Source of the DNA: Ochrobactrum sp. BTU1
Lineage (GTDB): Bacteria; Pseudomonadota; Alphaproteobacteria; Rhizobiales; Rhizobiaceae
NCBI GenBank assembly: GCA_018798825.1
Contig: CP076355.1
Coordinates: forward strand, 1,461,501-1,525,500
DNA length: 64,000 nt
Reading direction: 5' to 3'
Part shown: positions 53,109 through 60,324 of the stretch, one piece after another
Layout of the letters: each line of letters begins with the position of its first letter
Numbering within the stretch: position 1 is the first letter of the stretch
Position numbers and translations under genes: made by a program
Notes under the pieces: model-generated
Databases searched by the model: none
Seen by the model: only the letters and a program-made list of their open reading frames with translations
Told to the model about the DNA's origin: nothing

Positions 53109-54056
53109 ATGCTCGGCGATATCGAATTGAGTTCGTACCTTGAAATAGCAGCTTACGTGTTAAGGTCTGAAAAAAGGCCTTTGTCGGCGCGTGCAATTTT
53201 GCGGGAAGCTTATGCGAGCGGCATCGTTCCTCACCATCTCTTTGGACCAACACAGCATAAAACGCTTCAGGCGCGTCTTAGCGAAGACATACTGCGCTTC
53301 AGAGAGAGCAGCTTGTTCTTTAGAACAAAGCCCGGAGTTTTTTTTCTTCGTGAGTTTATTGTTGACGATACTGTACCGAATGAATTCAAACGTTCCATCG
53401 TTGCGCGAAGGCGTACCCGCGATTTATTCAGGGGGCCAGCATTAACGATCAGTCGAAGGGATATACCTGAGACACTGTTTTCATCCAAGTATGTATCGGG
53501 AGATTTGTTAAATGATATTTTTTTGAAAGGCCAATATAGATACGTTGATCGAAAAAAGTTAGATGATGACGATATATTAATCTGGGCAGCATCGTCGCTA
53601 ACAAAGCCCGGGAAAATACTCTCCTATCGTACCGGACGCTATAGGGATGATCGCGACGACTTTGCAAACAAGCGCTCAGTCACGTTCTCGACACTTGTAT
53701 CCGATTCAGATCGGACTTTCTTCGATTATGATCATTTTGGGATCACAGATCGCGCCTTTTACTCAGCTGCTATAGACTTAGATTTCGTACGTACCCTAAC
53801 CACCGATATAGATGAAAAGTTTGCTCGTAAAATACGATTCTTGTCGTTCGACAAGCACCAAAAACGTGCAAGTTTATTGGCTTATGTCGAAATAGAAGCA
53901 CCGAATTGGTTTGAGCCGTCAGCTTCGAAACTATCATTAACCGACTTACGTTGGCTTGATCTAAATATCGCTCCCAACAATTGGGAAGATTTTGATCCTT
54001 GGTCTCAAATGATATTAGGCTATGGTCTCGGACAATCGAGTTTACATGGCTACTAA
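53109..54056 (+). CDS. HARE-HTH protein with NUDIX-like central domain
   Basis: A 315-residue protein. Residues about 8-80 match the HARE-HTH winged-helix pattern (AAYVLRSEKRPLSARAILRE, GPTQHKTLQARLSEDI, FFRTKPGVFFLREF), a domain linking DNA modification or restriction proteins to regulation. The rest looks NUDIX-like by pattern: LSYRTGRYRDD, a SVTFSTLVSDSDRTFF segment where a family GFGGHV would lie, and a C-terminal DLRWLDLN...FDPWSQMIL tail. The REUxEE catalytic residues of a NUDIX box are absent. The ATG at 53109 has no strong ribosome site. It overlaps the next gene by 11 bp. The NUDIX assignment is inference. Confidence 0.6.
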   Translation: MLGDIELSSYLEIAAYVLRSEKRPLSARAILREAYASGIVPHHLFGPTQHKTLQARLSEDILRFRESSLFFRTKPGVFFLREFIVDDTVPNEFKRSIVARRRTRDLFRGPALTISRRDIPETLFSSKYVSGDLLNDIFLKGQYRYVDRKKLDDDDILIWAASSLTKPGKILSYRTGRYRDDRDDFANKRSVTFSTLVSDSDRTFFDYDHFGITDRAFYSAAIDLDFVRTLTTDIDEKFARKIRFLSFDKHQKRASLLAYVEIEAPNWFEPSASKLSLTDLRWLDLNIAPNNWEDFDPWSQMILGYGLGQSSLHGY

Positions 54057-55521
54057 ACGCCGTGGTACGATACACGAAAGGCAAGCAAGTTATCTCAGTG
54101 CCGAAATAGCGCTGGGCTCTCTTGAACGCAAAAGACGTGCATTGCAGATGATTTGCAAGTTTTATAGAAATGGCAGTGTATTTAGAACAGATGATAGAGG
54201 TTTAATAGAGAACACCATATTAGGTATTTTGAATTCATCATCGTCAGACGAAAAAGTGCGTCGTTGGGCACTCGCTGCATTAACCCATGTCGGCAATCCT
54301 CAGGTTAGCCGTACTGCGGTATTTCGGGCCTTGCTTGATTACCCCGACGAACCGCAAGTATTATCTGCTGCAATTGCGAACCTGTTTAAATTTGATGGTC
54401 ATGCAGCCTATGATTTAATAACATCGAAAGCGATATGTTCACCAGAAATAATCGCGCTATCTGCATTGCAAACAATCGATCCCCGTAAAGTAGACCTGAG
54501 CAAGGTAAATATTAATTTTGAGAATTCTGAGCCAACGCTACTAAAGCTTGGGTTGGTTGCAATTGGACTTGAGCGCGCGCCTGAATTTCTCTTCCACCCA
54601 AAATACTCTAACTCTTCGGTAGTTAAGCTATTGGGCGCTCACGATGAACCGCTTGTTTCGCAATATTCCGTTTGGGCAGCGGCGGAAAATTCAAAGCTTG
54701 GCGCGAAGGACATCGGAATAGATTTTAAGGACTTAGAACGACAGCCGCCCAATATTCGATCATATGTCTATCGGCTTATGGCAGAAGAACCAGACGAGTC
54801 AACGCTCAGAACAGAGTTAATTGAATGCGGAAGCAAAGATCGCGAAGTTGAAGCCAGAATCGGTTTATCAATTGGTCTTCGCGATATTTATTTTGATTCT
54901 TTGCCTAATTTAACAGATAACTGGTTTCATGATGAGCATGACGATGACGTACAGTCTTATCTTCTTGATCATTTTGCAGTTAACTCTCACAAATCGCTCA
55001 GATACAAAGAAATTTGCATTGATCATTACAGGGAAGCACGTAATAACGAAAAGAAACGTTTTCGACTTGCAGCAGCGGCTGGCGGGACTGCGCTTTACAC
55101 AGAACTCCGGCAGATTGATATAAAGGAAGAATCTGGATTCTTAGATGCAAACAGGAGTACTTATAACGTGACAAACAACAGTTTCGTAAACAATGGAAAA
55201 ATGGTCGGGGCGTTCTCTCAAGCTGGAGACGTATCCAGTAGTGATAATATATCAATTACTGAATATAACTACAATAATGTATTACAAATACTCGAAGATG
55301 TATCAAGAGAAACACACGAGATGCCCGTCTCGCAATCCGCACGAGCTGAACTTGACCATGCAGTGCAGGTAGCAAAATCAAACCCTAATAAAGATAGCAT
55401 TGGAAAAGTTGTTTCTACGTTACAGAAAATCGAAAATGGGTTCAATGCTGTTGACGGTATGGTGCAGCATGCAAAGAATATCACACCTCTTATTCTTAGT
55501 TTGGGTGCTTATTTTTCCTAA
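54046..55521 (+). CDS. HEAT-repeat-like protein with Asn/Gly/Ser-rich linker and helical C-terminal domain
   Basis: A 491-residue protein. The N-terminal about 350 residues are alpha-helical repeats of HEAT type (VRRWALAALTHVGNPQ, EPQVLSAAIANLFKFDG). Near 365-410 lies a low-complexity beta-prone stretch (YNVTNNSFVNNGKMVGAFS, then QAGDVSSSDNISITEYN), and the last 85 residues are helical with a hydrophobic end. Linkers of this composition followed by a small helical domain are common in bacterial conflict proteins, where they mediate assembly. It overlaps the HARE-HTH gene; ATG 54022 is an alternative start. Function unknown; likely acts with its partner. Confidence 0.6.
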   Translation: MATKRRGTIHERQASYLSAEIALGSLERKRRALQMICKFYRNGSVFRTDDRGLIENTILGILNSSSSDEKVRRWALAALTHVGNPQVSRTAVFRALLDYPDEPQVLSAAIANLFKFDGHAAYDLITSKAICSPEIIALSALQTIDPRKVDLSKVNINFENSEPTLLKLGLVAIGLERAPEFLFHPKYSNSSVVKLLGAHDEPLVSQYSVWAAAENSKLGAKDIGIDFKDLERQPPNIRSYVYRLMAEEPDESTLRTELIECGSKDREVEARIGLSIGLRDIYFDSLPNLTDNWFHDEHDDDVQSYLLDHFAVNSHKSLRYKEICIDHYREARNNEKKRFRLAAAAGGTALYTELRQIDIKEESGFLDANRSTYNVTNNSFVNNGKMVGAFSQAGDVSSSDNISITEYNYNNVLQILEDVSRETHEMPVSQSARAELDHAVQVAKSNPNKDSIGKVVSTLQKIENGFNAVDGMVQHAKNITPLILSLGAYFS

Positions 55522-56045
55522 CCATCGACGTCGTGAAAATTGATATCGAGCAAAGCGAAATCCCGCTCGGCGCCTTTCTCTAAATCTGTAGCCTTGAGAA
55601 ACCATTGATCTTCAGGGTGCCATTCCGTACTTCCAAACCAAATTTGGATAGGGATAACGGCTCTAATTGAACTTTCACCTCGCCAATTCATATATCGAAA
55701 GCGTATTTCTTTCACAGGGGTATCTACCGTTTTGGTTCCGATAAACTTAAGCATATGACCACGCAATTCGGCAAGATTGATGTGACAATTGGCTTCGCGG
55801 TTTCGTTGAGCCTTTATAAAATTTTGCCAAAGTTTGGTTACCAATTGGTAAACTGATATCAGAGTGGCTTGGCCTGTGATACGCAAAATTATGATTGCTA
55901 TCGCTTCGAAAAAACTCTTGATATAACTTTTTGAGTCACTCCAGATCATAAAATCTGGAGTAGTAGGTGTTCCAATTAGATTCAAGAGGAAGAGATTAGA
56001 AGGGCAATTACGTGCGTCTGGGTCAGCAGGTAAGATTGCTGTCAA
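55518..56045 (-). CDS. WYL-like domain protein
   Basis: Up to 175 residues from a TTG at 56045 overlapping the upstream stop (TTGA), or 143 from ATG 55949. The C-terminal 70 residues match a WYL-like pattern by eye: IRFRYMNWRGESSIR, IWFGSTEWHPEDQWFLKATD and LEKGAERDFALLDI. The middle has a hydrophobic helix (SFFEAIAIIILRITG). WYL domains bind nucleotides or nucleic acids and regulate defence and phage genes. Convergent with the HEAT-repeat gene, ends overlapping by four bases. Confidence 0.6.
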   Translation of the reverse strand: MTAILPADPDARNCPSNLFLLNLIGTPTTPDFMIWSDSKSYIKSFFEAIAIIILRITGQATLISVYQLVTKLWQNFIKAQRNREANCHINLAELRGHMLKFIGTKTVDTPVKEIRFRYMNWRGESSIRAVIPIQIWFGSTEWHPEDQWFLKATDLEKGAERDFALLDINFHDVDG

Positions 56046-56473
56046 GAAAACCGAATTTTTACCTCATCCAGTACCTGATGAATTTTCTTGGCCGTTGATT
56101 TACGTTCTTTTGCCATCGCCACGAAAAGCATCGCAAGCAGTAGTCCACAAAACCAGTATTCAACGGGATCAGCAATCAGGCCAAGAATGCTCCCGATGAT
56201 CAGTGCAAGCACGGCATATGCCATAGGAGCCATTGTTGCCCTTCCCCAGAGTTTTACGATCTGAGCGTCATCTGTTGATGATTGAACTGTTGAAACAGCC
56301 TTGAAACCATAGGGACGCACGATTGAGCCACCACGATAAGCAACACTGTTTTCACCTTTCGATTTGGCTGTGGATTTCGAGAAAACGGCTGCAAATCTTT
56401 CCCGGATGAATTCATCGACGGCCTGTTTATCCGTATTGCGTACCTTCACCAGCGCGTTGACTGTTTCCACCAT
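56042..56473 (-). CDS. Hypothetical membrane protein
   Basis: A 143-residue protein with two adjacent transmembrane helices (PMAYAVLALIIGSILGLIA and PVEYWFCGLLLAMLFVAMA) and basic ends. Its stop overlaps the start of the WYL-like gene, so the two are coupled. No family recognised. It is divergent from the XRE regulator across two strong palindromes and is therefore probably under its control. Confidence 0.6.
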   Translation of the reverse strand: MVETVNALVKVRNTDKQAVDEFIRERFAAVFSKSTAKSKGENSVAYRGGSIVRPYGFKAVSTVQSSTDDAQIVKLWGRATMAPMAYAVLALIIGSILGLIADPVEYWFCGLLLAMLFVAMAKERKSTAKKIHQVLDEVKIRFS

Positions 56474-56523
56474 GGTACCCTCACCCTTTATAAAATTGGA
56501 AAAAATCCATCTTCGTTATGCTC

Positions 56524-56545
56524 TGTTAAAAGACGTCTTTTAACA
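56524..56545. promoter_or_regulatory. 22-bp perfect palindrome (XRE operator candidate)
   Basis: Half-site TGTTAAAAGAC followed by its exact reverse complement, centred at 56534/56535, between the divergent membrane-protein gene and the XRE gene. Confidence 0.7.
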
Positions 56546-56567
56546 CCACGTTTTTTATAACGTGGTG
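56544..56567. promoter_or_regulatory. Second inverted repeat (XRE operator candidate)
   Basis: CACCACGTT-TTTTAT-AACGTGGTG, 9+9 with a 6-bp spacer, abutting the 22-bp palindrome and 31 bp before the XRE start. Confidence 0.65.
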
Positions 56568-56597
56568 ATTAGAAATCAAAGGTGTTTTTGTGCGCCA

Positions 56598-56876
56598 ATG
56601 GATATTCAGGAACAAATCGCAATCAATCTGAGACGTATCCGCGTGGCTCGTGGAATCTCACAGGATGAACTGGCGCTAACTTCAGGTGTTGAGCGCGCCT
56701 ATGTCGGCCATCTTGAGCGTGGCGCAAAAAACCCGACAGTAAAGACCTTGGAAAAAATATCCATTGGCCTGCAATGTCGGGTTCGTGATTTTTTCGAAGA
56801 TGTGGAAGGAATGAATTACGACAGAAGCACGCTCCCGCCCGGTCGAAAGGGATTCCGGGAGCGGGAGCAGTCTTAA
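56598..56876 (+). CDS. XRE family transcriptional regulator
   Basis: A 92-residue Cro/C1-type repressor with one HTH: LRRIRVARGISQDELALTSG, then VERAYVGHLERGAKNPTVKTLEKISIGL. Similar to small repressors of phages and restriction-modification controllers. ATG 56598 is preferred over an upstream in-frame start because the HTH begins about ten residues in. The two palindromes just upstream are its likely operators, giving autoregulation and control of the divergent genes. Confidence 0.85.
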   Translation: MDIQEQIAINLRRIRVARGISQDELALTSGVERAYVGHLERGAKNPTVKTLEKISIGLQCRVRDFFEDVEGMNYDRSTLPPGRKGFREREQS

Positions 56877-56986
56877 AAGTCCTTTTCAATTCCCGAGAGG
56901 GTATTGCCACCGCTCTCAGCCAGATAGCTGTCGATTCCTCCTGCCAGAATTCCGGTTACCTGCTCGCAACCATTTGAAAACTTCAT
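56873..56986 (-). CDS. Small hypothetical protein coupled to the secreted-protein gene
   Basis: A 37-residue ORF (MKFSNGCEQVTGILAGG...) whose ATG overlaps the stop of the 359-residue secreted protein (ATGA). Composition is protein-like and it fills the gap to the XRE gene. It could also be a displaced C-terminus of the larger protein. Confidence 0.35.
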   Translation of the reverse strand: MKFSNGCEQVTGILAGGIDSYLAESGGNTLSGIEKDF

Positions 56987-58062
56987 ACGGCTTTCGGTAT
57001 CGGAAGCGCCTTGTATGCTTGCATGAGCTGGTAGTTTGCACTCTTCTGAAAAGAATTTGTCGCCTTCTGCCAAAGCATCTCGACGTTGATTTTCTGAATC
57101 TTTGCGACATCATCTAATTGCTTCAACTTGGATTTCAGCGATGCAATCTTTCTTTCTCCCGCATTGTGATACTCGCACAAAAATTTTGAAAGCATGTATG
57201 CTTCATAAGCTTCTGTAATAGCTTTCTCAGCGTCTTTTGGGGTTTTGACTAACTTCGATTTGGGTGTGATTTCAGTTTTGTTTGCCGTTATCTCAGGATT
57301 AATGACTTGCTTCAACGAAGCTTCATTTGGTGTATGGTCACGTCTGGTAGCATTAGTCGAAGCAGCGTTACACGCCCCATTCCATATAGTTTTTGAAAGG
57401 GCTATGAGTTTTTCGTCTTTTATGTTCGAATTTAAATCGTGCTCAACAGCGTCATTTGCGCCGATCAAAAGTTTTTGACCCTTCCAATAAACGGTCCCGC
57501 TGTCTTCATCACAATGACTATAGGCTGTGTCGAAAAGCTTCTTTTTTCCGACATAAGCATCCACCTTCACCATATTCGACAGATTTTTTGAATAATCTAG
57601 CGCCTGATAATGCAAAGAATAAGGAGTTCCGTTAAACTCTGGTTCTGTCATTATATCGACCATTGCGAGATTTTCCTGAAGAGGTGGTCTCTTCGAAATT
57701 CTGGCAAATTCCTTATTGCAAACAGCGTGCCAGAGCTCCCATATTGTTTGTTCTGCGCTGCTAGGGTCGTTCTTTATATCAATCGGATGACTTTCATCAT
57801 CACTATCCAAGACCTGAGGCATATAAGGATTGCAATTAACAACGTATTCTCTGATCTCTTGTTGCGCACGATTATTGTATGAGATTACCTTTGCAATATG
57901 ATTGTCTTCTAATCCTGTACTCTCAATTTTTTGAAGAAAGAATTCGGACTCAAGACCCGAACGACCGCTGCTTGAAAAAAACTGAGCATGCGCCGCACCT
58001 GAGACCACGCTACCATATAACATCAATCCAAACGACCAAAGAAGCTTACTTGCAGCGTTCAT
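56983..58062 (-). CDS. Secreted hypothetical protein, large
   Basis: A 359-residue protein with a signal peptide (MNAASKLLWSFGLMLYGS, cleavage near GAAHAQ). The mature part is mixed alpha/beta with scattered cysteines (VNCNPYM, HAVCNKEF, YSHCDEDS, NGACNAAS, FLCEYH) and a lysine-rich helical tail (RKIASLKSKLKQLDDVAKIQ). No family recognised. ATG 58062 follows CAGGTC. It overlaps the end of the next secreted protein gene by 17 bp, so they form an operon. Confidence 0.65.
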   Translation of the reverse strand: MNAASKLLWSFGLMLYGSVVSGAAHAQFFSSSGRSGLESEFFLQKIESTGLEDNHIAKVISYNNRAQQEIREYVVNCNPYMPQVLDSDDESHPIDIKNDPSSAEQTIWELWHAVCNKEFARISKRPPLQENLAMVDIMTEPEFNGTPYSLHYQALDYSKNLSNMVKVDAYVGKKKLFDTAYSHCDEDSGTVYWKGQKLLIGANDAVEHDLNSNIKDEKLIALSKTIWNGACNAASTNATRRDHTPNEASLKQVINPEITANKTEITPKSKLVKTPKDAEKAITEAYEAYMLSKFLCEYHNAGERKIASLKSKLKQLDDVAKIQKINVEMLWQKATNSFQKSANYQLMQAYKALPIPKAV

Positions 58063-58405
58063 ATTGACCTGCCCCTGCAATGGAGATTCTATCAGCATTT
58101 AGGACAGTGACCTTCATATCACCGCGAACTGTCTCCCCCTCTGTCTCGCATAGGAATTTAAGCGAGTGGGTTTTTGCTTCTCGAGAATACTTCGTAATTA
58201 CGCATTTACCTTCATGCCGTTCGAAGCCTTTTTTTCCGAAAATAATATAATCATCTGCCGTTTGATCACGTAAAGCTTGGCAACTCTCAACATGAGGCCC
58301 CTTCCAAGTTCCGCGAATAGCTTTGTCTAATTCTGCTGAAAATGCTGGGCCTGAAACTGAACTCGCAACTATTGCCCCTAAAACCGTAACGCCAAATCGC
58401 TTCAT
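58046..58405 (-). CDS. Secreted hypothetical protein, small
   Basis: A 119-residue protein with a signal peptide (MKRFGVTVLGAIVASSVSG, cleavage near PAFSA) and a compact beta-rich mature domain with four cysteines (ESCQAL, GKCVIT, KFLCETE, YERCK), probably two disulphides. Lipocalin-like in feel (RGTWKGP at the mature N-terminus), but this is a guess. First gene of the secreted-protein operon. Confidence 0.65.
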   Translation of the reverse strand: MKRFGVTVLGAIVASSVSGPAFSAELDKAIRGTWKGPHVESCQALRDQTADDYIIFGKKGFERHEGKCVITKYSREAKTHSLKFLCETEGETVRGDMKVTVLNADRISIAGAGQYERCK

Positions 58406-58720
58406 TTGCCCCTCCGAATTAAAAATGAAAGAAACTCATTTATATTAAACGTGGTTTTATATAACCATCTTTATTAATTTTGAACAGCGCGATCTCACCA
58501 AAAAACTCAATACAAATCCTGCTACAAAACACCCAATTCAATCGAAAGCAATCCATTGTTTTTATTATATTTTTTGACAAACATCCCCCTATATTGCAGC
58601 CACCCTCTCCGCCACTTGGCTTTCCAGACAAATCCACAGCTATGCAAAACCCTTGCAATACAAGGGTTAACGCGTCATTCCTTCGTCTATCGTCGGCTAT
58701 ATGTGTATGCGGTAAGCTGG
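58406..58720. other. Non-coding stretch with two inverted repeats
   Basis: A 315-bp AT-rich gap. It holds TGGTT-TTATAT-AACCA (58452-58467), 47 bp before the secreted-protein operon and similar in wording to the XRE operator arms, and AACCCTTG-CAATA-CAAGGGTT (58648-58668), an 8-bp hairpin that may be a terminator or an att-type site. No gene recognised. Confidence 0.45.
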
Positions 58721-58993
58721 TCACTTTGCGTATATTTTGTGTGTAGCGTACTGCAAGGATGTGTATATCGCGACTACCCGCGATAAACGACTCGCCGGTA
58801 AGTCAAATTCATGGGTAAAGCCCTCAGCTTTCATTTGCGGAAAGTCTGTTGCTGGCAGCAAGGGCAGCTGCAAATGCGACCTTCCGGCTCTGATATTTAT
58901 GACAGCTTCGTCGCCTTCAAAGCCAATCTCGCAGCCGTCAGGTGCCTTATTGATGGCGCTATACAGCAATGCGGAAGAAACTGTATAATCGGG
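58721..58993 (-). pseudogene. Fragment of a DNA polymerase III beta-clamp-like gene
   Basis: The minus-strand frame contains LLYSAINKAPDGCEIGFEG, then INIRAGRSHLQLPLLPATDFP and FTHEFDLPASRLSRV, which lines up with the middle of DnaN sliding clamps (LLY.I..KLPDG.E, ..GRS.F.L..LP..DFP, F...L....L). Only about 65-75 residues remain of about 370; the N-terminus has no start and the sequence diverges after LSRV. Likely debris of a phage- or plasmid-encoded clamp. Confidence 0.55.
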
Positions 58994-59028
58994 GAAATCC
59001 TCAATTCCGGCCTGTCGCGCTGTGGCTT

Positions 59029-59298
59029 TCAGAGCCGGATATTGTCACTGAACGAAAACCTGTGGTCGCAGATCTGGGTGAGCTTAGTAAAAGGCCATCG
59101 CGTAGCAAGACGGTTTGGACTTGGGCCGGGGTTGCCATCATGTCAGCGGTTAGCGGTATAGGTTCTTTCCTTGGCGGTTTGGATTGGCGCGTGCAGATCT
59201 TTTTCAGTGTGGCGATTGTCGGCTTTGCGATCTACGGCATCAAGCGCCGTTCGGATCTGTTCAAGGCTGTCAAAGAACTCCAGTCGGAATTCAGCTGA
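59029..59298 (+). pseudogene. 5'-truncated phage endolysin tail / holin-like membrane segment
   Basis: An open frame with IVTERKPVVADLGELSKRPS, then two hydrophobic helices (TWAGVAIMSAVSGIGSFLGG, VQIFFSVAIVGFAIYGI) and a charged end (KRRSDLFKAVKELQSEFS). This resembles the C-terminal part of alphaproteobacterial phage lysis proteins. No convincing start codon or upstream domain exists, and the 5' side runs into the clamp fragment. Its stop overlaps the Rz-like start (TGATG). Confidence 0.5.
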
Positions 59299-59585
59299 TG
59301 GGGCTGGTATGGGCAAAATTCCCAACATGGCTGAAATATCTTCTTGCCGCCGTAGTTGCGGCGAGCTTGGCCGCTGGCGGTGGCTATCTGATTGGTAAGC
59401 GGGAAGGCAGACAGCAAGCGATTACTGAGCGACTGCGAGACGATATAAAAGCATAGCGTGAAAGGACAAAGGACGATGCAAAGCTTCGCCGCCTATCGGA
59501 CTATATTTTTTGCAGGCTTGCCCTTCCTCGTCGTGGCTTGCCAGTCGAGCAATGCGACGAGCTGCGCGGGGTTTCGTCAGAATAA
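59298..59585 (+). pseudogene. Rz-like inner-membrane spanin interrupted by an amber codon
   Basis: The frame starts at ATG 59298 with one membrane helix (WLKYLLAAVVAASLAAGGGY) and a helical charged region, reaches TAG at 59454-59456, then continues in the same frame for 42 codons (RERTKDDAKLRRLSDY... to LRGVSSE) to TAA at 59583-59585. Membrane anchor plus periplasmic helices and a nested lipoprotein gene is the Rz/Rz1 arrangement. The TAG likely replaced a Gln codon. As it stands only 52 residues are made. Confidence 0.6.
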
Positions 59586-59691
59586 TCTTTCTCCAGCTGG
59601 GCTAGTCGCCTTAATCAAGGCAGACCGGGCCGGGGCAGAGAGCGTTGAAGGGAATGACGAAAACTGCAAGAGGCGGGGTTGCTGGAAATGA
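59476..59691 (+). CDS. Rz1-like outer-membrane spanin lipoprotein
   Basis: A 71-residue protein nested in another frame over the Rz-like C-terminus. It has a short signal peptide with lipobox LVVAC (Cys near residue 21), then a small polar mature part. ATG 59476 follows AAAGGACAAAGGAC. Embedded Rz1 genes are a phage lysis hallmark; with Rz it fuses inner and outer membranes at lysis. Still intact although its Rz partner is interrupted. Confidence 0.6.
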   Translation: MQSFAAYRTIFFAGLPFLVVACQSSNATSCAGFRQNNLSPAGLVALIKADRAGAESVEGNDENCKRRGCWK

Positions 59692-59854
59692 GAGATCAGG
59701 TTGCAGATCGAGTAAAGGCGGCGGTCGCAACGGTTGCCGCCGCTAATCCATGTGGCTTCCGCACCTCGAAAAAGCTTCATCTCTCGGGTTATCCAGCCTT
59801 GGCATCATCTGGCTTCTTGTCCAGATCTACTACAAGATCAAAAATGGCAAATAA
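59688..59854 (+). pseudogene. Holin-like small membrane protein, frameshifted
   Basis: ATG 59688 overlaps the Rz1 stop (ATGA). The first frame reads MRDQVADRVKAAVATVAAANP; at about 59748 it must shift one base to continue as MWLPHLEKASSLGLSSLGII, then WLLVQIYYKIKNGK to a stop at 59852-59854. Amphipathic start, one hydrophobic helix and basic end resemble class II/III holins. ATG 59750 could express only the 34-residue second part. Confidence 0.45.
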
Positions 59855-59856
59855 AG

Positions 59857-59889
59857 AAAGGCTCTGGTGTGAACCAGAGCCTTTTTTTT
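59857..59889 (+). terminator. Terminator after the lysis cassette
   Basis: AAAGGCTCTGG, loop TGTGAA, CCAGAGCC, eight T. It overlaps the 3' end of the convergent hicB. Confidence 0.93.
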
Positions 59890-60292
59890 ATGCTGCGCCG
59901 CGAATTTTGTTTCTGGCAGCATCAGCAATATACGCAGACCGACTTTGATTGTGTGCCTTTGCATCTTTGTCGATCGCTGATAGCAGGTGCTCATCTATTG
60001 TAATATTTATGCGAAGGATTTTCCCCGGCATCTCGAAACTAACCAAAGTTAGTATGCCGTCTTCTAATTCCTCGGCAAGCTCCGGATCTGCGCGAAGCTC
60101 CTTCGCATTGCGCAGCATCGGAATAGCGTCACCATCCTCAATCATGCCCTCGACGTGAAAATTAAGGGCTTCTGTTCCTCGGCGAATTGCTTCTTCTTCG
60201 TTTTTGCCACCCGAAATGCATCCGGGGAAGTCAGGAAACGAAATCCCGAACTGGCCGTTTTCTTGATGGATTAATGCGTATGTAACGGGCAC
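59888..60292 (-). CDS. hicB: HicB family antitoxin
   Basis: A 134-residue antitoxin with the HicB partial RNase H-like fold (YALIHQENGQFGISFPDFPGCISGG) and a C-terminal RHH/CopG-like DNA-binding end (LRINITIDEHLLSAIDKDAK, SRSAYIADAARNKI). The start is GTG at 60292, with AAGGAG upstream. It neutralises the HicA toxin encoded just upstream and represses the operon. Confidence 0.9.
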   Translation of the reverse strand: MPVTYALIHQENGQFGISFPDFPGCISGGKNEEEAIRRGTEALNFHVEGMIEDGDAIPMLRNAKELRADPELAEELEDGILTLVSFEMPGKILRINITIDEHLLSAIDKDAKAHNQSRSAYIADAARNKIRGAA

Positions 60293-60324
60293 GTCATGCG
60301 CTCCTTTTGTAAGGCGGGTGGGAC

